From NCBI RefSeq assembly GCF_001439845.1, contig NZ_JYLO01000005.1, positions 1 to 64,000 of the forward strand: a stretch of 64,000 bases of DNA. The letters are read 5' to 3'. The position numbers were made by a program, and so were the translations under genes. Positions 35,368 through 46,764 of this stretch are shown piece by piece (position 1 is the first letter of the stretch; each line of letters begins with the position of its first letter). The notes beneath the pieces were generated by a model that searched no databases, was not told where the DNA came from, and saw only the letters and a list, made by a program, of their open reading frames with translations. The stretch comes from Pseudomonas lactis (lineage in GTDB: Bacteria; Pseudomonadota; Gammaproteobacteria; Pseudomonadales; Pseudomonadaceae).

Positions 35368-36603
35368 ATGGACTTTGTGCCTTACGCAGTACCGTTTTTT
35401 ATTGCCCTGATTGTGGTGGAGTTGTTGGCCGACCGTTGGCGTGGCGTGCGCAACTACCGAGTGGCGGATGCCATCAACAGCCTCAGCACCGGCGTGCTGT
35501 CCACCACTACCGGCTTGCTCACCAAGGGCGTGGGCCTGCTGACCTATGCGTTCGCCCTCAAGCACCTGGCGCTGTTCGAGTTGCCAGCCGAAAACGTCTG
35601 GACCTGGGTATTCGCCTTTGTGTTCTATGACTTTTGCTACTACTGGCTGCACCGAATGGGCCATGAGCGCAACATCCTGTGGGCCGCGCATTCGGTGCAT
35701 CACCAGAGCGAGGACTACAACCTCAGCACCGCCTTGCGCCAGACCAGCACCGGCTTCCTGCTGAGTTGGATCTTCTACCTGCCGCTGGCGGTGGCCGGCG
35801 TGCCGCTGGTGGTGTTTATCAGTGTGGCCTCGCTCAACCTGCTGTATCAATTCTGGGTCCATACACGTCATGTTCCCAAGCTCGGCTGGGTCGAATGGCT
35901 GTTGGTCACGCCGTCCAATCATCGGGCCCACCATGCACAGAACGCTCTCTACATGGATCGCAACTACGGCGGGGTGTTCATTATTTGGGACCGGCTGTTC
36001 GGCACCTTCCAGGAGGAAGACGATAACGAGCCGGTGATTTTCGGCGTGACCACACCCCTGGCCAGCTGGAACCCGCTGTGGGCCAACCTGCAGTTTTATG
36101 CGCAGCTATGGAGTGACGCCCGGCGTACTGAACGTTGGTGGGACAAGCTGCGCATCTGGTTCATGCGCACCGGCTGGCGCCCGGCGGACGTCAATGCCCA
36201 GTACCCGCTGGCCAAGCCGGACCTGAGCCAGTTCCGCAAATTCGAGGTGCCGCTGGACGTGAGCCAACAGGTCTACATCGCCTTGCAGTTTGCGGCTTAC
36301 GTGGGGTTTGGCAGCTATTTGATGAATTTCGGTGAGGGCTTGCCCACGTCGGCGCTGGCCCTCGGTTGGGGCACGATGGCGTTGGGGCTGTTTACCTTGG
36401 GCGTGGCGCTGGAGAATCGCTCATGGGCACTGAAGGCCGAGCTGGCACGCCTGGCGCTGAATGTGCCGTTGGTATGGCTGGCGCCGCTGGTGGGGTTGTG
36501 GCCCGCCAGCAACCTGGGCTGGTTGGGCCTGGCGAGCTACAGCCTGCTCAGCATCATCGGCCTCTACTGTTGCAGAAGCCGGCTTATTCGGTTGGCGTCT
36601 TAG
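35368..36603 (+). CDS. Sterol desaturase / fatty acid hydroxylase family protein
   Basis: The 411-residue integral membrane protein has the eight-histidine di-iron motifs of this superfamily: HRMGH, HSVHHQSEDYN and, further on, NHRAHHAQN with downstream W/D residues. About seven hydrophobic segments are visible, including several after the catalytic region (residues 300-410) that extend beyond the minimal family length. The layout resembles alkylglycerol monooxygenase-like bacterial proteins. The lipid substrate is unknown. Its end overlaps convergent dedA by 20 bp. Confidence 0.9.
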   Translation: MDFVPYAVPFFIALIVVELLADRWRGVRNYRVADAINSLSTGVLSTTTGLLTKGVGLLTYAFALKHLALFELPAENVWTWVFAFVFYDFCYYWLHRMGHERNILWAAHSVHHQSEDYNLSTALRQTSTGFLLSWIFYLPLAVAGVPLVVFISVASLNLLYQFWVHTRHVPKLGWVEWLLVTPSNHRAHHAQNALYMDRNYGGVFIIWDRLFGTFQEEDDNEPVIFGVTTPLASWNPLWANLQFYAQLWSDARRTERWWDKLRIWFMRTGWRPADVNAQYPLAKPDLSQFRKFEVPLDVSQQVYIALQFAAYVGFGSYLMNFGEGLPTSALALGWGTMALGLFTLGVALENRSWALKAELARLALNVPLVWLAPLVGLWPASNLGWLGLASYSLLSIIGLYCCRSRLIRLAS

Positions 36604-37219
36604 GCGTTTGCACCGGGGCTGGCTCGTTGGCCAGCCGAGCCTTGGCCTCGGCACACGCTTGGCGGGCGATGCGGGCATTCTTGAAGCGGCGTCGCAACCA
36701 CAGGCCAAAGCCCAGCACCAGCAAGGCGCCCAGTACCCACAGCTCGTATTTCTTGACGCTGCCAAGCATGCCTTCCAGCACCGCGCCGAAGTGGTAGGCC
36801 GCCGCCCCCAATGCCGCCGCCCAGATCGCCGCGCCAATACCGTTGAGAACCAGATAGCGCAGCGGTGGGTAGCCGGACAAGCCAATCGCCACGGGCATCA
36901 CCGTGCGCAAGCCGTAGACGAAGCGGAAACTCAATACCCAGATATCCGGATGCTTGCGGATATGTTCCAGTGCCTTGTCGCCCATCAATTGCCAGCGCGG
37001 CTTGCGCGCCAGCAACTTGCGGCCGTGCTTGCGCCCCATGTAGTACCAGAGCTGGTCGCCGGCGTAGCTGCCAAAAAAGGCAACGACCACCACCAGGTTG
37101 ATATCCATGTAGCCACGGAACGCCAGGAAGCCTGCGAGTACAAGGATGGTCTCGCCTTCGAAGAACGTGCCGAGAAAGAGGGCAAAGTAGCCGAAGTCAT
37201 GCAGAAATTGTTGAAGCAT
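36584..37219 (-). CDS. DedA family membrane protein
   Basis: The 211-residue polytopic protein is a DedA/VTT-domain member. The opening FLHDFGYFALFLGTFFEGETILVLAGFLA carries the conserved FxEGE-type glutamate, and GSYAGDQLWYYMGRKHG and FRFVYGLRTVMPVAIGLSG have the arginine signature. DedA proteins are lipid scramblase or transporter candidates needed for envelope homeostasis. Start is ATG 37219. The start faces hemB across 208 bp, which must hold both promoters. Confidence 0.93.
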   Translation of the reverse strand: MLQQFLHDFGYFALFLGTFFEGETILVLAGFLAFRGYMDINLVVVVAFFGSYAGDQLWYYMGRKHGRKLLARKPRWQLMGDKALEHIRKHPDIWVLSFRFVYGLRTVMPVAIGLSGYPPLRYLVLNGIGAAIWAAALGAAAYHFGAVLEGMLGSVKKYELWVLGALLVLGFGLWLRRRFKNARIARQACAEAKARLANEPAPVQTPKTPTE

Positions 37220-37406
37220 GGTCTAGGGTGCTGGCGAAATGAACGCGCAGCCTACGCCTTCACGAAGATTCATGAAAGTATCGAGATGTGTCACGAAGTG
37301 AACAATTCCTACGCAAATGACGAATGGGACTACAGGTCGCGTCGATAAGCACAACTGTCATTCATTCGTCATAATGGCCGCTTATAACTGCAACGCTCGC
37401 CCGTAA

Positions 37407-38441
<1,035 letters not shown>

Positions 38442-38459
38442 CCCTCACAGGAACACTCG

Positions 38460-40682
38460 ATGAATACCGAAGGACTCTCAGAAGTTGCCGTAAAAGACGC
38501 TCACCCGGTGGTTGAACAAGTCGCCGAGACCCCGCCGGAGCTGGAGCCTGCACCGCCTGCGGTGGTAGCCGAAGCACCTGCGCCGGCGCCAGCGCCCGTG
38601 GTCACCAACCTGGATGACAGCAGCCTGTACATCCACCGCGAGCTGTCACAACTGCAATTCAACATCCGCGTGCTCGAGCAGGCGCTGGATGAGTCCTACC
38701 CCTTGCTGGAGCGGCTGAAATTCCTGCTGATCTTCTCCAGCAACCTGGATGAGTTCTTCGAGATCCGTGTTGCCGGCCTCAAGAAGCAGATCACCTTCGC
38801 CCGTGAACAAGCCGGTGCCGACGGCCTGCAACCGCATCAGGCCCTGGCGCGCATCAGTGAGCTGGTGCATGGCCATGTGGACCGCCAGTACGCGATCCTC
38901 AACGACATCCTGCTGCCTGAACTGGAAAAGCATCAGGTCCGCTTCATTCGTCGTCGTCACTGGACCGCCAAGATCAAGACCTGGGTGCGCCGTTACTTCC
39001 GGGACGAAATTTCGCCGATCATCACGCCTATCGGCCTCGATCCGACGCACCCGTTCCCCTTGCTGGTGAACAAGAGCCTCAACTTTATCGTCGAGCTTGA
39101 AGGTATCGACGCCTTCGGCCGCGATTCGGGCCTGGCGATCATCCCGGCGCCACGCTTGTTGCCTCGGATCATCAAGGTACCGGAGGAGGTGGGTGGCGCG
39201 GGCGACAACTATGTATTCCTGTCGTCGATGATCCACGCGCACGCTGATGACCTGTTCCAGGGCATGAAGGTCAAGGGCTGCTACCAGTTCCGCCTGACCC
39301 GTAACGCCGACCTGGCGCTGGACTCCGAAGACGTCGAAGACTTGGCCCGTGCCCTGCGCGGCGAGCTGTTCTCGCGGCGCTACGGCGACGCGGTGCGCCT
39401 GGAAGTGGCGGACACTTGCCCCAAACATCTGTCGGACTACCTGCTCAAGCAGTTCAACCTGGCCGAATCCGAGCTGTACCAGGTCAACGGCCCCGTGAAC
39501 CTGACGCGCCTGTTCAGCATCACCGGCTTGGACAGCCACCCGGAGCTGCAATACAAGCCGTTCACCCCGCAGATCCCGAAACTTTTGCAAAACAGCGAGA
39601 ACATTTTCAGCGTGGTGAGCAAGCAGGACATCCTGCTGCTGCACCCCTTCGAGTCGTTCACCCCGGTGGTCGACCTGTTGCGCCAGGCCGCCAAAGACCC
39701 GCATGTGCTGGCCGTGCGCCAGACCCTGTACCGCAGCGGCGCCAACTCGGAAATCGTCGATGCGCTGGTGGATGCGGCGCGTAACGGCAAGGAAGTCACT
39801 GCGGTGATCGAGCTGCGTGCGCGTTTTGACGAAGAGTCCAACCTGCAACTGGCCAGCCGTCTGCAAGCGGCCGGTGCGGTGGTGATCTACGGCGTGGTCG
39901 GCTTCAAGACCCACGCCAAGATGATGCTGATCCTGCGCCGTGAAGCCGGTGAGATCGTGCGCTACGCCCACTTGGGTACCGGTAACTATCACGCCGGCAA
40001 CGCCAAGCTCTACACCGACTACAGCTTGCTGACGTCCGACGATGCGCTGTGCGAAGACGTCGGCAAGTTGTTCAGCCAGTTGATCGGCATGGGCAAGACC
40101 CTGCGCATGAAGAAACTGCTGCACGCGCCATTCACGCTCAAGAAGGGCATGCTCGACATGATTGCCCGCGAGACCCAGTTTGCCCTCGACGGCAAACCGG
40201 CGCACATCATCGCCAAGTTCAACTCGCTGACCGACCCGAAGATCATCCGCGCGTTGTACAAGGCCAGCCAGTCCGGTGTGCGTATCGACCTGGTGGTGCG
40301 TGGCATGTGCTGCCTGCGCCCCGGCATTGTGGGCGTGTCGCATAACATCCACGTGCGCTCGATCATTGGCCGCTTCCTGGAGCACACCCGCGTGTTCTAC
40401 TTCCTTAACGGTGGCGAAGAGCAGATGTTCCTCTCCAGTGCCGACTGGATGGAGCGCAACCTCGACAAGCGTGTGGAGACCTGCTTCCCGGTGGAAGGCA
40501 AGAAGTTGATCATGCGGGTCAAGAAGGAGCTGGAAAGCTACCTGACCGACAACACCCATAGCTGGAGCCTGCAGTCGGATGGGCGCTACGTGCGTAACAC
40601 TCCGACCGGCAACCAGAACCCGCGCAGCGCGCAGGCGACGTTGTTGGAGAAGTTGGGTAGCCCGATTCTGACGGTGAACTAA
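38460..40682 (+). CDS. ppk: Polyphosphate kinase Ppk1
   Basis: The 740-residue protein makes polyphosphate from ATP. It has a PVAE-rich N-terminal extension of about 55 residues before the N domain ([20 protein letters not shown]). The head domain follows, then two phospholipase-D-like C domains. The phosphorylated histidine is in [15 protein letters not shown] (about residue 485), and [21 protein letters not shown] lies nearby. ATG follows a CAGGAAC ribosome-binding site. ppx lies convergent across a REPIN. Confidence 0.96.
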   Translation: MNTEGLSEVAVKDAHPVVEQVAETPPELEPAPPAVVAEAPAPAPAPVVTNLDDSSLYIHRELSQLQFNIRVLEQALDESYPLLERLKFLLIFSSNLDEFFEIRVAGLKKQITFAREQAGADGLQPHQALARISELVHGHVDRQYAILNDILLPELEKHQVRFIRRRHWTAKIKTWVRRYFRDEISPIITPIGLDPTHPFPLLVNKSLNFIVELEGIDAFGRDSGLAIIPAPRLLPRIIKVPEEVGGAGDNYVFLSSMIHAHADDLFQGMKVKGCYQFRLTRNADLALDSEDVEDLARALRGELFSRRYGDAVRLEVADTCPKHLSDYLLKQFNLAESELYQVNGPVNLTRLFSITGLDSHPELQYKPFTPQIPKLLQNSENIFSVVSKQDILLLHPFESFTPVVDLLRQAAKDPHVLAVRQTLYRSGANSEIVDALVDAARNGKEVTAVIELRARFDEESNLQLASRLQAAGAVVIYGVVGFKTHAKMMLILRREAGEIVRYAHLGTGNYHAGNAKLYTDYSLLTSDDALCEDVGKLFSQLIGMGKTLRMKKLLHAPFTLKKGMLDMIARETQFALDGKPAHIIAKFNSLTDPKIIRALYKASQSGVRIDLVVRGMCCLRPGIVGVSHNIHVRSIIGRFLEHTRVFYFLNGGEEQMFLSSADWMERNLDKRVETCFPVEGKKLIMRVKKELESYLTDNTHSWSLQSDGRYVRNTPTGNQNPRSAQATLLEKLGSPILTVN

Positions 40683-40702
40683 AACCCAACGCAGTTCAAA
40701 AA

Positions 40703-40790
40703 GTGGGAGCGGGCTTGCCCGCGATAGCGGTAGGTCAGCCAAAGATGCATTGGCTGACACTCCGTCATCGCGGGCAAGCCCGCTCCCACA
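40703..40790. repeat. REPIN between ppk and ppx
   Basis: Paired inverted REPs (GTGGGAGCGGGCTTGCCCGC and complement) flank a core containing the short palindrome-like GGTCAGCC/GGCTGACA. It likely doubles as a terminator for the convergent genes. Confidence 0.9.
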
Positions 40791-40819
40791 TTTGTTTTGC
40801 AGAATGCTTTTAGAGTTGC

Positions 40820-42322
40820 TTAGCGCAGGTTCAGGCTGAACCCCACCCGCGTCAGCCATTCGGCTTCCTGGGCGAAGTCGGCCTGGGTCAGCTGGTTTTC
40901 ATCCAGCCAGCCTTTGGGGAACATCACTTCCAGGCTGTCGCCATCGGCGTGCAGTTTGACCTGGGGCATTTCCTGGGTGCCACGGATGTGGTGGAACAGG
41001 ATTGCAAAGCGCAGCAGCGCACACAGGCGGATCAGCTTGATGCCGTCTTTACCGAACTCGGCAAACTTGTCCTTGGGAATATTGCGACGATGACCGCGCA
41101 CCAACAGCGCGAGCATTTGCTGGTCTTCCCGTGAGAAACCGGCCAGGTCCGAGTGTTCGATCAGGTAGGCGCCGTGCTTGTGGTAATGGTAGTGGGCGAT
41201 GTCCAGGCCCACTTCGTGCACCTTGGCTGCCCAGCCCAATAGCTCGCGCCAGACGCCGTCTTCCAGGTCCCAGTCCTCGGCCACCTGGTCAAAGGCGTGC
41301 AAGGCTTTGCGCTCCACACGGGCGGCTTGCTCCAGGTCGACGTGGTAACGCTCCATCAGCGAGCTGAGGGTGCGCTCGCGCACGTCTTCATGGTGATGAC
41401 GGCCCAGCAGGTCGTAGAGCACACCTTCGCGCAGGGCGCCGTCACAGTGGTCCATGCGTTGCAGTTCGAGGGCGTCGAAGATGGCTTCGAGAATCGCCAG
41501 GCCCGCAGGGAAAATGGCGCGGCGGTCGGGCTTGATGCCGTCGAAGTCGATTTTCTCTGCATCCCCCAGCTTGAACAGCTTGCGCTTGAGCCACGCCAGG
41601 CCTTCGGCGTTCACCTCGCCGGTGCCATGGCCGCCGGCTTTCAAGGCCAGGCCAATGGCGCGGATGGTGCCGGACGAGCCGATGGCTTCATCCCAGGTCA
41701 GGCGGTGCAGGGCATGTTCGATGCTCATGATTTCCAGGCGCGCTGCGGTGTAGGCCTGGGCATAACGCGCCGGGGTGATCTTGCCATCCTTGAAATAACG
41801 CTGGGTGAAACTCACGCACCCCATCTGCAGGCTTTCACGCAGCAGTGGTTCGAAACGCTGGCCGATGATGAACTCGGTACTACCGCCGCCGATGTCGGCC
41901 ACCAGGCGTTTGCCGGGCGTATCGGCCAGGGTATGGGACACGCCGAGGTAGATCAGGCGCGCCTCTTCACGGCCCGAGATGACCTCCACCGGATGCCCGA
42001 GGATTTCCTCGGCGCGATGGATGAATTCGTTGCGGTTGCGGGCCTCGCGCAAGGCGTTGGTGCCAACGATACGCACCGCGCCAGGGGGCATGCCGTTGAT
42101 CAGTTGCGCAAAACGCTTGAGGCAATCGAGGCCGCGCTGCATGGATTCTTCATTGAGCTTGCGCTCGTCGTCGATCCCGGCGGCCAGTTGCACTTTCTCG
42201 CCGAGCCGCTCAAGGATGCGGATCTCGCCGTTCTGGGCCTTGGCCACGACCATATGAAAGCTGTTGGAGCCCAGGTCGATGGCGGCGATCAAGGACAGAT
42301 TCTTGGCTTGGGATTGCGGCAT
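40820..42322 (-). CDS. ppx: Exopolyphosphatase Ppx
   Basis: The product has 500 residues from ATG 42322 ([24 protein letters not shown]); the open frame continues upstream without homology. The ASKHA-fold phosphate motifs [21 protein letters not shown] and [10 protein letters not shown] are present, as is the C-terminal HD-like helical domain ([23 protein letters not shown]). It degrades polyphosphate and pppGpp. It is convergent with ppk, the usual arrangement in pseudomonads. Confidence 0.96.
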   Translation of the reverse strand: MPQSQAKNLSLIAAIDLGSNSFHMVVAKAQNGEIRILERLGEKVQLAAGIDDERKLNEESMQRGLDCLKRFAQLINGMPPGAVRIVGTNALREARNRNEFIHRAEEILGHPVEVISGREEARLIYLGVSHTLADTPGKRLVADIGGGSTEFIIGQRFEPLLRESLQMGCVSFTQRYFKDGKITPARYAQAYTAARLEIMSIEHALHRLTWDEAIGSSGTIRAIGLALKAGGHGTGEVNAEGLAWLKRKLFKLGDAEKIDFDGIKPDRRAIFPAGLAILEAIFDALELQRMDHCDGALREGVLYDLLGRHHHEDVRERTLSSLMERYHVDLEQAARVERKALHAFDQVAEDWDLEDGVWRELLGWAAKVHEVGLDIAHYHYHKHGAYLIEHSDLAGFSREDQQMLALLVRGHRRNIPKDKFAEFGKDGIKLIRLCALLRFAILFHHIRGTQEMPQVKLHADGDSLEVMFPKGWLDENQLTQADFAQEAEWLTRVGFSLNLR

Positions 42323-42800
42323 GGTTTGGGGATCTCGGTCGATAACCTTGCCATCGTGCCACGATCGACCGCTGACGCCAACGCGTTGTGCTTCGGTAAT
42401 TGGGCCAATGCTGTCTGTAGGTAAATCTCTGGGAAGTGTAGGGCAGCTTCGCAAGCTTTAAGCGAATAGGTGCTCCGATACTGTAAGACGTTTTAACTGT
42501 ATATCGTCGTAAGTGGCGTATGACATTGCTTACAGTGATCAGGATCATAGATCATGCCATTTCAGCGACAGGACTACTTTGCTGATAGATTAAAGCCGTT
42601 GCCTAATTTAATAGAGCCCACAGTAAATACCGCGATGTCTGATTTTTTTGCCAAGCACCAAGGCGCCAGACTGTCATTCGGCAATTCTGCCTGGGTGTTA
42701 TTTATTTATAGTTTTGTGTTACGGAAGATAAAGCGTTGAGCGACGGAGTCGCTAAAACCAAAATAAAGAACGCCTGTTAATTCCTAATGACAGGACGAGC
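42323..42800 (+). other. AT-rich region before the fimbrial operon
   Basis: About 480 bp separate ppx from the fimbrial genes. The part after 42430 is markedly AT-richer than its surroundings. It holds one 61-codon open frame (42554-42739, ending in basic residues, with a hydrophobic stretch WVLFIYSFVL) for which I see no clear ribosome-binding site or family. The fimbrial promoter should lie in this region. Confidence 0.5.
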
Positions 42801-43448
42801 ATGAAAAAAATTATTGGATTAACCGTCGGTATGGTGTGCCTGGCTGCAACCCTCAATGCCCAGGCAACCACCAGTGCGCAGTTGGTCGTCAGGGGCACCA
42901 TTACACCTGCTGCCTGCAACCTCAGCCTGGCGGGCAGTGGCATCATCGACTACGGCACGATTCGCTCGGGCGAATTGTCCCAAACAGCGTTTAACCCGCG
43001 CGAAGAGAGGACCACTTCGCTGGTGATCAATTGCGGCACCACGCCTGCCAGGTTCGGGCTCACGTTTACCGACCTGCAAGCGGGCAGCAAGGTGACGGGC
43101 ATCCTCGGCGCGGGCTTCACCGAAGCACAGAACTATGGTTTGGGTATGGTAGGCGCCCGGCGTACCGGTGGCTATTCGGTGACTCTCAAGGACCTAAGGT
43201 CCTCCGGCACAACGCTGTTTCCGATCATGCGCAGCGGCCTGGGGGCCTGGTACAACAGCGATGGCAAAGTGGCCCAGTCGCCGAGCCAGTACTCTTGGCG
43301 TAATGGCACGACGATTACCCCTGCCGCTATCAGCCAATTGACCGGTACGCTCGCGGTGAAAGCGGTAATCAACAAGGCTCGGGATCTGGATTTAAGCCGC
43401 GACATTTCCATTGATGGGCGCGCCACGCTTGTATTGAGTTACATCTAA
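42801..43448 (+). CDS. Fimbrial subunit, DUF1120 family
   Basis: The 215-residue exported protein has a signal peptide (MKKIIGLTVGMVCLAATLNAQA) and then the DUF1120 pattern: VVRGTITPAACNLSLAGSGIIDYG, a second cysteine in LVINCGTTPARF that forms the pilin disulfide, and a final beta strand (GRATLVLSYI) with the alternating hydrophobic pattern used for chaperone capture. It should be the major subunit of the chaperone-usher fimbria. It leads the operon, with the chaperone gene 105 bp downstream. Confidence 0.88.
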   Translation: MKKIIGLTVGMVCLAATLNAQATTSAQLVVRGTITPAACNLSLAGSGIIDYGTIRSGELSQTAFNPREERTTSLVINCGTTPARFGLTFTDLQAGSKVTGILGAGFTEAQNYGLGMVGARRTGGYSVTLKDLRSSGTTLFPIMRSGLGAWYNSDGKVAQSPSQYSWRNGTTITPAAISQLTGTLAVKAVINKARDLDLSRDISIDGRATLVLSYI

Positions 43449-43553
43449 ATAACTGAAAGCAGCCGATCAAGAAACTAACCCTTTCTTATTGGCTGTTTTT
43501 CTATGGCTGCGCGATTGCCAATCGTCAATGGCATGAGTTGAGGGGAATACTGA

Positions 43554-44255
43554 GTGCGTGGTTTTTTAATAAGTTGTGTATGGCTGTGGCATCTTTTTTT
43601 TAGTGCTGTTGCCACCGCCGACGGTATGTTGCCGGAAACAACAGTGGTGGTGCTTTATGAGGAAGACGGCGAAGCCACCTTGAGTATCAAGAACACCGAT
43701 GCGGGGCCGGCACTGTTGCATTCCGTTGTTGAGAATGTGCCTGAAGACCTGGAGCCGCTACTGATTGTCACACCGCCTGTCACCCGTGTGGAGGCGGGGG
43801 ATACGCAGCTTGTGCGCTTTATCAGCACCTTGAAACAGCCGCTCAAGACCCAGCGGCTCAAGCGCGTGTCGTTCGAGGGCATCCCCCAAGCGCGTGCTGC
43901 CGGTGGTGCGACCATCGGCATCACCCTGCGGCAGAATTTGCCGCTGATCCTGCACCCCCAAGGCCTGCCACGGCACCACACGCCCTGGGAGTTGTTGACG
44001 TGGAAGCGCGTCGGGGACCGGCTCAGCGTCCACAACGACAGCGCCTATGTAGTGCGCCTGGCGCCAGATGTGCAACTGCTGCCACAAGGCACGCTGGCGA
44101 CATTGCCGCGCACTTACATTTTGCCAGGTGAGGCATTGGTGGCGAAGGGCGAAGGTCCGTTGGGCAATGTGGCTCAAGTAGAGATCCAGCCCGCCACGGT
44201 CTACGGGTTTTCGGTAGACAACTACCGAGCGCCGGTCATCACCGATGAGGGTTGA
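43554..44255 (+). CDS. Periplasmic fimbrial chaperone (PapD-like)
   Basis: The 233-residue protein starts at GTG 43554 behind GAGGGGAA. A signal peptide (ending SAVATADG) is followed by two Ig-like domains. Chaperone landmarks are VVVLYEEDGEATLSIKNTD, VTRVEAGDTQLVRFI and RLKRVSFEGIPQ. It deviates from classical PapD chaperones in the G1-strand region, as expected for divergent fimbrial clades. It folds and escorts subunits to the usher. The last codons overlap the usher gene start region. Confidence 0.87.
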   Translation: MRGFLISCVWLWHLFFSAVATADGMLPETTVVVLYEEDGEATLSIKNTDAGPALLHSVVENVPEDLEPLLIVTPPVTRVEAGDTQLVRFISTLKQPLKTQRLKRVSFEGIPQARAAGGATIGITLRQNLPLILHPQGLPRHHTPWELLTWKRVGDRLSVHNDSAYVVRLAPDVQLLPQGTLATLPRTYILPGEALVAKGEGPLGNVAQVEIQPATVYGFSVDNYRAPVITDEG

Positions 44256-44262
44256 TCGGTTC

Positions 44263-46764
44263 ATGATGATTCGCTCCAGGCGTGGCATTCCGGGTAATTC
44301 CTGGCCCGGTCGATCCACGTTGTTCATCAGTTTTGCGGCGCTCTGGAGTTTACCTGGTATCGCGACCGCGCTGGAACTCGGGGAAGGGTTTGACCTGGCG
44401 GCCCTGACAACCCACGGCATAGACCCCAAGGTTGCCGATTACTTTCGCAGTGCGGCGCGCTTTCGCGAAGGTGTCCAGGTGGTGGGGTTACGGGTCAATG
44501 GCAACCCGCTTGGGCTGGTGGATGCTCAGTTTGGTCCACAGGGGGAATTATGTTTCACCCCTGGTTTACTGGAGAAAGCCGGGCTGGTTAAACCTGGCGC
44601 AATCCTGCAGCCAGGTGCCCGGCCAGGCCAGGCCTGTCATGATTTTCTCGGCGCATTTCCCGCCACGATGGTGCGCCTGCGTCCCGGTACCGACGAAGTG
44701 GTGCTGGTGGTGCCGACCCAGGCTTTGCGCGAACCCGAGTGGCAAAGCGGGGATTTTTCCCAGGGCGGCGCGGCAGCGTTGTTCAACTATGACGTGCTGG
44801 GTTACGACAGCCATTCGCGCAGCGGGCCCAGCCGGTTCGTGTCGGCTTATACCGAAGCGGGTTTCAACCTCGACGATTGGATTGTCCGCAGCCGCCAGTT
44901 CTATGTGTCGGACAACGGCCAGACCCGTACCGAACACTTGCACGCTTATGCCCAGCGGGATATCGCCGGGTTGCGTTCGACGTTCCAGGCAGGCCAGCTC
45001 TCCAGTAATAACCCGCTGTTTGGCGGGATCCAACTGTCTGGCGTGCAGTTTTCCCCCGATGGGCAGTTCAGGACACCCGCAGGCGGCAATATCGCAGTGG
45101 TCGAGGGGTTGGCCCAAAGCCAATCGCGGGTCGAGATACGCCAGTCCGGTGTGTTGGTCCACAGTACTTTGGTGCCTGAAGGACCGTTCCGGCTGACGGG
45201 CTTGCCCCTGCTCAACGCCACCAGCGACCTTGAGGTCAGCGTGATTGATGTGCGGGGCGCCAAGCGCAGTTTCGTGGTACCGGCGGCATCATTCGCGGGG
45301 GCTGCCCCGGCGGCGCCTGGTTACTATTTATCGGTGGGCGAACTGCGCAGAACGGCGGGTGAGGAAGGGCCATCCCCGGTGATCGCCATGGGCAGTGGCA
45401 CCTGGGGGCTGGGGAGTCATTCGTCTGCGGGTTTTGGCTTGTTGAGCACCGATGACTATTGGGCGGCAGGAGGGACCCTGAGTAGCGTGTTTTTCCAACG
45501 GGTTTCTGTCAACGCACGCCACAACCTGTCCCGGGACAGCCACAAGGCCGTGTCCGGCTCACGCAGCAGCCTGTCGCTGAGCAGCCCCGTCGGGGCCAAT
45601 ATCGACGTCAACCTCAGCGCCACCACCCAGACGCGTGGTTATCGCGAAGTCACGCAGGTGGGCCAGCCGCTCAGAGCCGATGATCTCAATTCGTACTTCA
45701 AAAACCAGTACACCGCAGGCGTGAGCTGGGCCGAACCCACGCTGGGCGTATTTTCTTTGAATTACACCCACAGCGCGCAATTTGGCGGGCAAACCAGCGA
45801 GCATGTGTTTGCCTCATGGAACAAGTCGTTTGGCCGGGCCGATGTGGCGCTGATCGCTGACTCTCAAGTGGGCGGCTCGCGGGCTCGCCAAGACGCCAAC
45901 TATGCCGGTAGCCGGCGTGATCGTGCGGTAGATAACGACGTGTCCCTGCGGTTGCAGGTCAGTGTGCCGCTAGGCGGCGATCGCCGTGTGAGCAGCTACA
46001 CCAGCCGCCGTGGGGAGCAATTTACTGCCGGTACTGCACTGAGCGAACGGGTCAACGAGTATGTGAACTACGAAGTAGCGGTGGAGCGTGACATGCGGGC
46101 CCGGGAGCAATCGTTGCGTGGGCAAGTGGACGTGTTGCCACGCTATGCACGAGTGGGCCTGGGCGTCAGCCACGACCCGTTGGGTAGCAGCTACACAGGC
46201 CAGTTGCAGGGGGGCGTGGTGGCTCACGAAGGCGGGCTGACCTTTTCGCCGTACAGCGTGCAGGACACGTTCGGCATCGTCTCGGTCGGCGATATCGGCT
46301 CGGCGAAAGTCGAGACGCCACAAGGCCCGGTATGGACCGACTTCAGCGGCCAGGCGGTGATCGCCGGCTTGCCGGCCTACACCAACAGCCGCGTCCAGGT
46401 ACAGACCCCTTCGTTGCCCAAGCAGGTAGACCTGAAAAACGGCACCCAGGTCATTGCGGCGGGCCGAGGCTCATTCAATCACGTGGATTTTGACGTGGTG
46501 AAAGTGCGCCGGATGCTGGTGACCGCCAACGATCAGCACGGCCGGCCATTGCCTCAGGGCGCCTCGGTGTTCGGCAAGGGCAACCGCTTCCTCACCAGCG
46601 TGGTGGGCGAGGGCATGATTTTTCTCAACGACGTTTCCGAGCTGCAAAACCTGAGGGTTTCATTGCCGGACTCTTCCACTTGCCTGTTGCACATTGACCC
46701 AGAGGCCAAGCCTGACAATGACAAATTCTATGAAGCTGCATCGGCGGTATGCCAGGGTGGTTAA
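44263..46764 (+). CDS. Fimbrial outer-membrane usher
   Basis: The product has about 833 residues. ATG 44263 is preferred because GAGGG precedes it by 11 nt; ATG 44245, overlapping the chaperone stop, would add six residues. A long basic signal peptide ends near GIATALELG. The N-terminal periplasmic domain (QVVGLRVNGNPLGLVDAQFG, CFTPGLLEKAG) precedes the 24-strand barrel, with plug region and C-terminal domains (QVIAAGRGSFNHVDFDVVKVRRMLVT). It exports and polymerises the fimbria. The adhesin-like gene overlaps its end. Confidence 0.9.
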   Translation: MMIRSRRGIPGNSWPGRSTLFISFAALWSLPGIATALELGEGFDLAALTTHGIDPKVADYFRSAARFREGVQVVGLRVNGNPLGLVDAQFGPQGELCFTPGLLEKAGLVKPGAILQPGARPGQACHDFLGAFPATMVRLRPGTDEVVLVVPTQALREPEWQSGDFSQGGAAALFNYDVLGYDSHSRSGPSRFVSAYTEAGFNLDDWIVRSRQFYVSDNGQTRTEHLHAYAQRDIAGLRSTFQAGQLSSNNPLFGGIQLSGVQFSPDGQFRTPAGGNIAVVEGLAQSQSRVEIRQSGVLVHSTLVPEGPFRLTGLPLLNATSDLEVSVIDVRGAKRSFVVPAASFAGAAPAAPGYYLSVGELRRTAGEEGPSPVIAMGSGTWGLGSHSSAGFGLLSTDDYWAAGGTLSSVFFQRVSVNARHNLSRDSHKAVSGSRSSLSLSSPVGANIDVNLSATTQTRGYREVTQVGQPLRADDLNSYFKNQYTAGVSWAEPTLGVFSLNYTHSAQFGGQTSEHVFASWNKSFGRADVALIADSQVGGSRARQDANYAGSRRDRAVDNDVSLRLQVSVPLGGDRRVSSYTSRRGEQFTAGTALSERVNEYVNYEVAVERDMRAREQSLRGQVDVLPRYARVGLGVSHDPLGSSYTGQLQGGVVAHEGGLTFSPYSVQDTFGIVSVGDIGSAKVETPQGPVWTDFSGQAVIAGLPAYTNSRVQVQTPSLPKQVDLKNGTQVIAAGRGSFNHVDFDVVKVRRMLVTANDQHGRPLPQGASVFGKGNRFLTSVVGEGMIFLNDVSELQNLRVSLPDSSTCLLHIDPEAKPDNDKFYEAASAVCQGG

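Noticed and set aside
38646..40859. 737-codon antisense frame over ppk
   Set aside because: Mirror of a strongly biased gene. It is rich in H/Q/V without domain motifs.
42554..42739. 61-codon frame in the AT-rich region as a gene
   Set aside because: No convincing ribosome-binding site or similarity. Noted only as content of the gap.
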